Source: Metellina segmentata
Lineage: Eukaryota > Arthropoda > Arachnida > Araneae > Tetragnathidae
Direction of reading: 5' to 3'
Assembly: GCA_947359465.1 (NCBI GenBank)
Contig: OX375882.1
Location: 52,388,509-52,452,508, forward strand
DNA length: 64,000 bases
Shown here: positions 57,586-64,000 of the stretch, one piece after another
How positions within the stretch are numbered: the first letter of the stretch is position 1
How the letters are laid out: every line of letters begins with the position of its first letter
The notes under the pieces: model-generated
Database searches by the model: none
What the model saw: the letters and a program-made list of their open reading frames with translations, nothing else
What the model was told of the DNA's origin: nothing
Translations under genes and position numbers: made by a program

Positions 57586-58121
57586 GTTTGAAAAAAAGAT
57601 GTTCAGTCCCTGGCGGCACCACCCACCATGGAGTCCAACGAGGGGATACAGGTTCTTGTACCGGTGCTAACCAGGGACTATACGGACCCAACTCACCTCT
57701 ATGACTGCCCTAAGGAGCTAGTTGGTGAGCAGGTCCTTAGTCCTAGCAGGATATACCCACCAGCCGATCAATGTACTGGGACCAAAGTACACCGCCTGTT
57801 TATTCGAAGCAGGAGCCGAAGCAATGTATTGGGGCGTTATGTTGTCCCTCAATCACCAGGATCACCTTTTCCGAAGACACAGGTCTCCACGCACGGCAAA
57901 CACGTGGGTGATATAATCCCCAAGAGGAGCTGGAAGCACAGACTGGCGAAAAGCTTCTCAAGGGGAGCCCTCACCTCCGAAGAGGCAACCACAACGAGGG
58001 AGGAAGAAAAAGCAAAAAGCTAAGGGTAGAGGAGAAGAAGAACGAAAGGGAGGGAAGATCACTCAGGTACCCCGGGGTTGTGAAGCCCGTAAAAACCTAA
58101 AGTAGGAATGCCCCTGGGGGC
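57586..58121 (-). other. LINE 5' UTR
   Basis: GC-richer than its surroundings. It extends from the element start to ORF1 and probably includes the internal promoter. A 131-codon plus-strand frame here (57628-58023) is antisense and I do not call it. Confidence 0.7.
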
Positions 58122-58135
58122 AAGCCTTCATTGAG

Positions 58136-58507
58136 AGCCAACTATGCTTGTGTATTGATAGCGAGAGTGATATTGAAAGCAAGGAGACTGTTGAAAAGTG
58201 ATATTATTGCTCGTTGTTTATTTTTATTGAAATAAAATATACGTTACATTTAAAATAGTTATTGACTCACCCACGTATATAAAAAAGACTAAGAACTTGC
58301 ACGACGCACACATATGTCAAGACCAGGAGAAACATAGATTCGCTGTGAGGTATTGAAGAACCACCAAAAAGCGATGGAAGTTAATAATCCTATTTTTTTT
58401 AACTTAGAAAAACCAAATGGGAATTCGTAGCAATCACCGTGTGTTAGCGAGCACTGGTTACACCTGACTCTACGAAAATAACTGTCACGGGTAACGCCTT
58501 GGTGGCC
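58136..58507. other. Flank of LINE; Helitron-like scrap
   Basis: No gene. 58410-58450 (AACCAAATGGGAATTCGTAG, TTAGCGAGC) resembles the 3' part of the Helitron family at 34178 (AACCAAATGGGATTGCGCAG), so a decayed Helitron end may lie here. Confidence 0.45.
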
Positions 58508-59335
58508 ACATATGAGCAGCATTAGGCTGAAACAATTGCTCATATACTCCCCCAAACAGCATTAAAAAACAACAAAAAAACAAAAAAAAACACAAAAAAA
58601 GTAGGAGCAAAACTAAATCAAACCAGTAGCAGCAGCCGGGAGACCAACAACACCAAGCCTTAAAATCGCCACCAACTAAACTCTAACACCAAACTTCCGT
58701 TGCAACGAAACCATACAAAAATAAATAAGAAGCAGTAAATTAAAATCCCCAGCCCCTATTCAAAAAGAAATTCAGAGAGAAACTGTGAAATAAAAATGAA
58801 AGGCAACTCACCTTACTCTGAGGAAATTACGAAATAGAAATATTCATCGGTTGCGTAGCTGTTGATATTAATAAATCTTTCAAGAATAGTATTAAAGATT
58901 GAAAAAGGGTGTTTATTATTGAGAATTGTGTTTTTTAGATATTTACATTGTAATAGAAAGTTGAACTCACGTTTCAGAAAAAATTGTAACTCTGATTTCG
59001 TAATTTCCTCAGAGCCATGTGAGTTGCTTTTCATTTTTATTTTACAGTTTCTGAATTTCTTTTGAACAGGGACTGGGTATTTTATTTTCTGCTTTTTATT
59101 TTTTCGTAGTTTCGTTGCAACGGAAGTTTGGTGTTAGCGTTTAGTTGGAGTTGGTAGGGTAGTTGGTGGCATTTGGTGGCGATTTTCAGGATTGATGTTG
59201 TTGATCTCCCGGCTGCTGCTACTGGTTTGATTTCGTTTTGTTCCTACTCTTTTTAGAGTTTTGTTTTGTTATTTTGCTTTTTAATGTTGTTTGGGGGAGT
59301 ATATGAGCAATTTTTTCAGCCGAATGCTGCTCATA
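58508..59335. repeat. Foldback element with ~330-bp inverted arms
   Basis: The left arm (58508-58850) and right arm (58985-59335) are inverted copies. Shared words include CATATGAGCAGCATT, GAGTATATGAGCAA, CCGGGAG/CTCCCGG, AACTTCCGTTGCAACGAAAC, GAAACTGT and CTCTGAGGAAATTACGAAAT. The loop is only about 135 bp. A transcript across it would form a long double-stranded hairpin. Arms are diverged by roughly 10-20 percent by eye. No protein is coded. Confidence 0.8.
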
Positions 59336-59615
59336 TGTAGAAAACACCATTTTATGTTGTATGGGTCAAGCTCCTCCCTGATGACGCCCTGATCCACCAA
59401 CATTTCTTCATTTTTTACAAATTTTTACCTATTTTGTTGTAATTTTTTGAATTTCCTGTGTTTTTGAAATTATATTGCTTACCATGCTATGTCTGCAGCT
59501 TCAGCGCACTTCAATGATTAGTTTCGAGTTTCGTTTTCTGATTTATTGTTCCCCGGCTGTTTGGTTCTTCGTTTTTTAAATATTTTGTGTTTTATGTTAT
59601 ACATGTAGATATATA
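59336..59615. other. Spacer, nothing recognised
   Basis: T-rich spacer ending in the TATATA to which the Tc1-type element is joined. Confidence 0.4.
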
Positions 59616-60823
59616 TACACTGAAGAGCTAGAACATATGACCACCTACTCAATAACGCGTTGTGCCTCCGTAGGACTGAAAAACAGTTGCAATTCGTCTG
59701 GGCATAGATGCCACAAGTTCTTGGTACATGACTGAAGACAGGTTGTACCAAATGCCTAAGAAGGGGTCACGCAAAGTCGAGATATTCAGACGTGGTGGTG
59801 TTTGAGCTCTGAGCATCCGCTCCATTACACCCCAAATGTGGTCTATCGGATTAATATCCGACGAGTTAGGTGGCCAGGACATTAAGTAGAATTCATCAGT
59901 ATGCTCCTCGAACCACTCCAACACAATCCAAGCGTTGTGATATGGGGGGTTGTCCTGCTGGAAGATTCCATTTCTAGTTGGGAAGACAGACGCCAACAAC
60001 TGCATCTGATCCGCAATGATGTTCAGATAGTTCGCAGCGTTCATGGTCTGTTCTACCACAACTACGGGTCCCAGAGTCGCCCATGAGAACGTCTCCCAAA
60101 GCATAATACCGGCACCACCAGCCTGTGTATGACCTGCTGTACAAGATATGAGCAAATGTTCGCTTGGCAGACGGCGTGCCCTGACACGACCATTGACGAG
60201 GTGAATGAGAAATCGGGATTCATCTGAGCAGGTAACTCTCTTCCACTCATCCATGGTCCAGTCTCGATGTTCCCGGACCCACTGTTGGCGTAACGTGGTC
60301 AACAGAGGGACATGAGTGGGACGTCTGCTGCACAGTCCCATATCCAAAAGTGTCCGCTGCACTGTGTGTTCCGAAACACTTGCGCTTGGACCTACATTGT
60401 ATTGGGCTGTCAGCTGAGCCACTGTCTCGCGCCGATTTTGCTTTACCAAGCAGTACAGTCTCCGAGGTCCTTTTTCTTTGATGACGCATAGACGACCAAC
60501 ACCTTGGCGTCTACTGCTGGTGTCACCGTCATTTATCCACTTTGCATGAATACTAACAACGGCAGATCGTGAACAACCTACCAGTTGTGCAGTTTCGGTG
60601 ATACTCGTTCCGAGTCTTCGGGCCATTACGATCTGCCCTCTATCAAATTTGCTGAGATCAGCAGCCTTTCTCATCACTCGCAAAAGTAAGTGTAAGATTG
60701 ATTACTTACCTTCTCCAGCAGCAGTTAAATACCATTCCCACTTAATCACGTACCCTTCACGTCATCCAGACGAGTTTATTGAAAAATTTGTGGATGGTCA
60801 TAATGTTTTGGCTTGTCAGTGTG
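59616..60823 (-). mobile_element. Tc1-type element with intact transposase frame
   Basis: Inverted ends are ACACTGAAGAGCTAGAACAT and, from the right, CACACTGACAAGCCAAAACA, followed by TTATGACCA. TA lies outside each (59614-59615; 60824-60825). One frame fills most of the 1.2 kb. The internally deleted element at 45176-45896 is of the same family. It stands directly next to a mariner starting at 60828. Confidence 0.88.
59649..60683 (-). CDS. Tc1-type transposase, Asp in place of Glu
   Basis: A 344-codon uninterrupted frame from ATG 60683. The N-terminus has [20 protein letters not shown] and a second helix-turn-helix ([20 protein letters not shown]). The catalytic blocks are [12 protein letters not shown] (first Asp), [14 protein letters not shown] (second Asp) and [15 protein letters not shown], where Glu is usual but Asp is found. 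By my count 36 residues separate the last two positions, as in DD36E families. The C-terminal [20 protein letters not shown] is normal for Tc1. Usual length, and no stop. The Glu-to-Asp change, and DNPPYH instead of DNAPCH-like wording, suggest erosion. Activity is doubtful but not excluded, since mariners use Asp here. Confidence 0.9.
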   Translation of the reverse strand: MRVMRKAADLSKFDRGQIVMARRLGTSITETAQLVGCSRSAVVSIHAKWINDGDTSSRRQGVGRLCVIKEKGPRRLYCLVKQNRRETVAQLTAQYNVGPSASVSEHTVQRTLLDMGLCSRRPTHVPLLTTLRQQWVREHRDWTMDEWKRVTCSDESRFLIHLVNGRVRARRLPSEHLLISCTAGHTQAGGAGIMLWETFSWATLGPVVVVEQTMNAANYLNIIADQMQLLASVFPTRNGIFQQDNPPYHNAWIVLEWFEEHTDEFYLMSWPPNSSDINPIDHIWGVMERMLRAQTPPRLNISTLRDPFLGIWYNLSSVMYQELVASMPRRIATVFQSYGGTTRY

Positions 60824-60827
60824 TATA

Positions 60828-62129
60828 CAAAGGGCGTTCCATAAATACTGAGAGTTTAATCATAAAAAAATCAAGAATTATATTTACAGAAAACAATTTA
60901 TATTTCTTTTTCAAAATTCCTTCACTTATATGATATGCAACGATCCCATCGTTCAACCCACTTTTCTAAACAAGTAGAGAAGCCTTTTTCTGGAAGCTGC
61001 TTCAAAGAACACTGCACTGCTGAAATAACTTCAGAATCTGTATTCAATTTTCTACCACGGAGCTTCTCCTTCAAATTCGGAAACAGCCAGAAATCGCAGG
61101 GTGAGAGATCTGGACTGTAAGCGGGATGTGGCATGATTTTAATATTGCATTTACTAAGATATTGCTGAACAGAAGTAGCGACTTGCGGGCGAGCATTATC
61201 GTGATGTAATGTCCAATTCCCTACCAGTTCATGTCGCTTTCTCGATATGTGTTGTTGCAAAAATTTCAAAACTGTTATATAATATTAACCATTCACAGTA
61301 GTTTTTGGAGGCACAGCATGCTAATAAATTACACCTTTATGATCAAAGAAAATAATCATCATGAAATTTTCAGCAGATTTGGTTTGTCGGATTTTTTTCG
61401 GAGGCGGAGAATCAATGTGCTTCCATACACTTGTTGCGGACTTGGTAAGGGGATCAAAATGATGCACCCAAGTTTCATCACCTGTTATTACAGTCTTAAC
61501 GAAATTCGGATCATTTTGAAGCCATCTGTTTCCGCTCATAACATTGGTGAATTCTTGTTAGCATTTGTTCTTTAGTAAGGTGATGAGGGACCCATCTGGA
61601 ACAAACATGGCGAAGCTGTAAATTATTGCTTAGAATGGGAAATATCGACGTTTTCGAAATGTTATTTGCTGCCGCAATCTACTCACATGTCATTCGCTGA
61701 TTTTCTTGCAAGATTGCCCACACAGTGTTAACATTTCGATCATTCACAACACTTTCTGGTTGGCCAGGCTTAGAAGCCAGTTCTGCAGACAAACGTCCTT
61801 TTTTGAAATTACCATGTCATCTAAAATCGTAGACTCACCAAAACATTGGTCTTTGTAAGCTTATTTCATTAACTTAACTGTTTCTGGAGCTGTTTTGTCC
61901 AAACGATAGCAAATTTTATGGCAGAACGCATTTCATTTTTTACTTTGAATCACTCACCTCCATTTCTGTAGGGCAAATAAAAACAGTTCTTTAAACAAGC
62001 ACGAAACTAGGAAAATAAAATCGTCTGCTTCGTTTAGAATATTTATAATTACATATATTTATAATTTTAGTTTCGCGGTGTTGCCACTAGGTAAAAATTT
62101 CACTCTCAGAATTTATGCAATGCCCTTTG
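60828..62129 (-). mobile_element. mariner element (DD34D type)
   Basis: Ends CAAAGGGCGTTCCATAAAT and, from the right, CAAAGGGCATTGCATAAAT, then TCTGAGAGT, flanked by TA on both sides (60826-60827; 62130-62131). The interior is a decayed mariner transposase on the minus strand. The left TA directly follows the TA of the Tc1-type element, so the two elements are separated by only TATA. Confidence 0.88.
60922..61990 (-). pseudogene. mariner transposase, broken
   Basis: The catalytic regions are found in two frames. VITGDETWVHHFDPLTK (61321-61539) holds the first Asp. LHHDNARPQVATSVQQYLSK and YSPDLSPCDFWLFPNLKEKL (60922-61269) hold the second Asp and the third Asp (CDF), 34 residues apart as in mariners. 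Downstream WVERWDRCISYK is a typical C-terminus. Between 61540 and 61990 the N-terminal part can be followed only with frameshifts and stops. Not functional. Confidence 0.87.
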
Positions 62130-62131
62130 TA

Positions 62132-62218
<87 letters not shown>
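62130..62218. repeat. (AT)n microsatellite
   Basis: About 90 bp of AT repeats between the mariner and a hAT-like element. Elements with TA or AT-rich targets have piled up at this place. Confidence 0.95.
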
Positions 62219-62221
<3 letters not shown>

Positions 62222-62591
62222 GGTGTCCCTTATTTTTCGAAGTTTTTATTTTCTAAAGCATAGGCTCTAGTTTTGTTCATTTGACCCCAAAACACTCGAA
62301 AATAAATTTTTACTTTATTTGGAGCATTGCAACCCGTGCCGACTTGCATCGAAACATGTTCGTACAAGTTGCGTCGTAGGTGCCGCGCGTGCGCCGTCCT
62401 TGCTCTGTCAGTTAAGGCGGGTTTTCCTAGCAGACTGGTTCCAGAGCAGTCAAATGCGTCATACGCCACGTACTACCGCCAGAATTTAGTCCAAATAACC
62501 GATCACGTGACTGACTGTTAGAGTTGATGCGCTTCTTAGGAAAACATAAACACGCAGCGTTGCTATAAGTTGTGAATTCCTGTTGGAGCGG

Positions 62592-62917
62592 TAATTGGTA
62601 ATATGTAATTAACGTTGTACCAGAGCAATACAAAGTGCTATTGACGACGGTCCGGGATCAATCCCTTTAGGAAAAGATCCGAGAACAACACCTCGTAATT
62701 TGAACCACAGTCAGATGACGAAGCAACACCTGAGCTGGCACCCCACTCTCCAAAGTTCAACACCGACCCAACGTGAGGACTTTCGACCACGACAGATTTA
62801 AAGTGCACCAGCCGCCTCTACACGATACTTTTACAAACAGGCATGCCCGGACTCGGATTCGAACCAGGAAACTTTCGATCTGGAGGCTAACAACTTAACC
62901 ACTATACCGGTAGCGGA
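62592..62917 (-). repeat. tRNA-derived SINE
   Basis: The minus strand carries ACCGGTATAGTGGTTAAG (A box), CTGGTTCGAATCCG (B box), the shared body (CTCACGTTGGGT, AGAGTGGGGTGCCAGCTCAG, ATTACGAGGTGTTG) and a tail with ATTACC words. It matches the copy at 16619-16953 over its whole length with scattered substitutions. Confidence 0.87.
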
Positions 62918-63092
62918 ATTCGAGACTTTGGACTTGAATCTCTTCGCGCGGCGCTTCTACCCTGATTTTTGGAAAACCGGACTTTACTCTCGGTTTGTAG
63001 GGTAATTAACGAGCATTGTTTTATATTTCGAAGATGTCGATGGAACTAAGAAGCAGTAAAAAAAGCATTTTCTTGGTTGTTGAGTTGAGTCA

Positions 63093-64000
63093 TTGAGAAA
63101 GGTTAGAGCGGAATCCATAAAATTCGATTTTCAGAAAAACGTGCCCGTTGTAGTAACCGTTCATTACGATGGAAAATTGTTACCAGGCCTGGATGTGAGA
63201 TGTTCTAAAGCAGAACGTCTGCCGATCCTTATTTCATTTGGAGAGAAGGAGCAACTTCTTGCAGTACCAAAACTAGACAGTTTTTCCGGCAAAGATGGAA
63301 CTAAAGCAGTTTCAAACGCACTTAAAGAATGGAACCTCAATGATAAAGTACAAATAATGTGCTGTGATACGACAGCATCTAATACAGACCGCTTGAATGG
63401 AGCTTGTGAGCTTTTAGAACAAAATATAGAAGGACAATTGTTACTCTTTGCTTGCCGTCATCATGTTTATGAACTGGTTCTAAAAAGTGTATTTGAATCA
63501 AATACCACCAAGTCGCAAGCTGGCCCGATATTCCATTGATCGAAAAGTTCAGAGACAACTGGAAAAACATTAATCCTAATGCTATCAAAACATGCACAGG
63601 ATTTGCCAAACAGCATCTTTTTGACACGACCATTAACGGATTGGTGACGTTTTTTAACCATGAACTGCAAAAATCCATGACGATTATCGGGAACTGATTG
63701 AACTATTTGTTATTTTCTTGAGAGGAGATAACGAGAGTAAAATTAAAATCAGATCTCCTGGCGCAATGCATCCAGCACCATGGATGGCAAAAGCTATTTA
63801 CTCTTTGGAAATGTGTTTGCTGCAGTCGCAGTTCAAAATAAGCGTTGAGAACATACGATCGTTGCAAGATGTTTGTTTATTCATTGTGGCTGTTTACGTG
63901 GATGCCCTGGCTTGGATGCAGTTTGGCGGTGAAGGCACCGAATCAAGATTTGCGTTTTTTAAAGACGTTAAAAGAGTATGAAACAGTTGACAAACTGATT
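63093..64000 (+). pseudogene. hAT-like transposase relic
   Basis: The first frame (63093-63539, 148 codons) reads FQKNVPVVVTVHYDGKLLPG, then IMCCDTTASNTDRLNGACEL (a D-T-T block) and LLFACRHHVYELVLKSVFE. A shift follows near 63525, and further blocks appear in other frames: RSPGAMHPAPWMAKAIYSLE near 63755 and LFIVAVYVDALAWMQ near 63880. Block order agrees with the decayed gene at 4885. C-R-H-H-x-Y-E-L may be the counterpart of the hAT CxxH box. Frameshifts at about 63530 and 63690 make it non-functional. The C-terminus is beyond the window. Confidence 0.6.

Larger units (their letters stand above)
52451..58121 (-). mobile_element. Full-length I-like LINE with target duplication
   Basis: A perfect 14-bp duplication AAGCCTTCATTGAG flanks the element (52437-52450 and 58122-58135). 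On the minus strand it runs from GCCCCCAGGGGCATTCC through a 5' UTR of about 540 bp. ORF1 with CCHC knuckles follows, then ORF2 with endonuclease, reverse transcriptase and RNase H, and the element ends in (TCCAA)n rather than poly(A). An RNase H domain with this order points to the I group of non-LTR elements rather than Jockey proper. Several frameshifts and stops make this copy inactive, though it is structurally complete. Confidence 0.93.
62219..64000 (+). mobile_element. hAT-like element, truncated by window end
   Basis: It starts TAGGGTGTCCCTTATTTTTC right after the (AT)n tract, a terminus similar to TAGGGTGGGCC of the element at 4398. A SINE (62592-62917, minus) has inserted in the 5' region, and transposase remains run from 63093 to the end of the window. 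The right end lies outside. Superfamily by analogy with the element at 4398, which shows an 8-bp duplication. Confidence 0.55.

Noticed and set aside
57628..58023. 131-codon plus-strand frame
   Set aside because: It is antisense within the 5' UTR of the LINE. Composition and location explain the open frame.

Overview
The window looks like nuclear DNA of an arthropod, most likely a spider. It is AT-rich and holds split host exons with GT/AG borders. It also carries many eukaryotic transposon classes and (AT)n microsatellites, and no bacterial gene organisation. The spider call is inference: the wording of the Tc1-type transposases (for example WPARSPDLSPIEHVWDMMGR and MPRRVAACIQARGG) is what I recall from orb-weaver genomes, and no search was run.

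One host gene is recognisable: a monocarboxylate-transporter-like (SLC16/MCT, major facilitator superfamily) gene on the minus strand. It is read as four exons at 48390-48571, 36927-37070, 15195-16292 and 13728-13864. Every junction I could check is phase 1 and has consensus splice sites, and the last exon ends in a stop. The first exon, which should carry the N-terminus and first transmembrane segment, was not found. About 1.56 kb of coding sequence is spread over about 34.8 kb because the introns are filled with repeats.

Layout: 1-13.7 kb, downstream of the gene, is a graveyard of transposons. It holds a Tc1 fragment, a Helitron at 2749-4346, an element with long inverted repeats at 4398-6646, a hAT-type MITE at 7926-8349, a gypsy integrase relic and a DD41D (rosa-like) transposase fragment. 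13.7-48.6 kb is the transporter gene. Its 20.6-kb intron holds a tRNA-SINE and a large satellite made of short palindrome-rich monomers in higher-order repeats. The satellite is split by a decayed piggyBac element, which is itself split by a Ty3/gypsy LTR retrotransposon; a Helitron splits the right-hand array. The 11.3-kb intron holds a Tc1 element pierced by a hAT MITE, a second kind of hAT MITE, and a minus-strand Helitron carrying an internally deleted Tc1 and another Helitron. 48.6-64 kb holds a Tc1-type element with an uninterrupted transposase frame, a full-length I-like LINE with a 14-bp target duplication, a long foldback hairpin, a second Tc1 element back-to-back with a mariner, and the start of a hAT-like element carrying a SINE.

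Many element borders could be fixed from the sequence alone, by target-site duplications, by Helitron A/T borders, or by resumption of the satellite on both sides. This gives a relative order of insertion. I saw no CRISPR array, bacterial operon, rRNA or functional tRNA. I also saw nothing I would call a new defence or metabolic system. The most interesting items are the transporter gene spread around nested insertions, the higher-order satellite, and the self-verified insertion sites.
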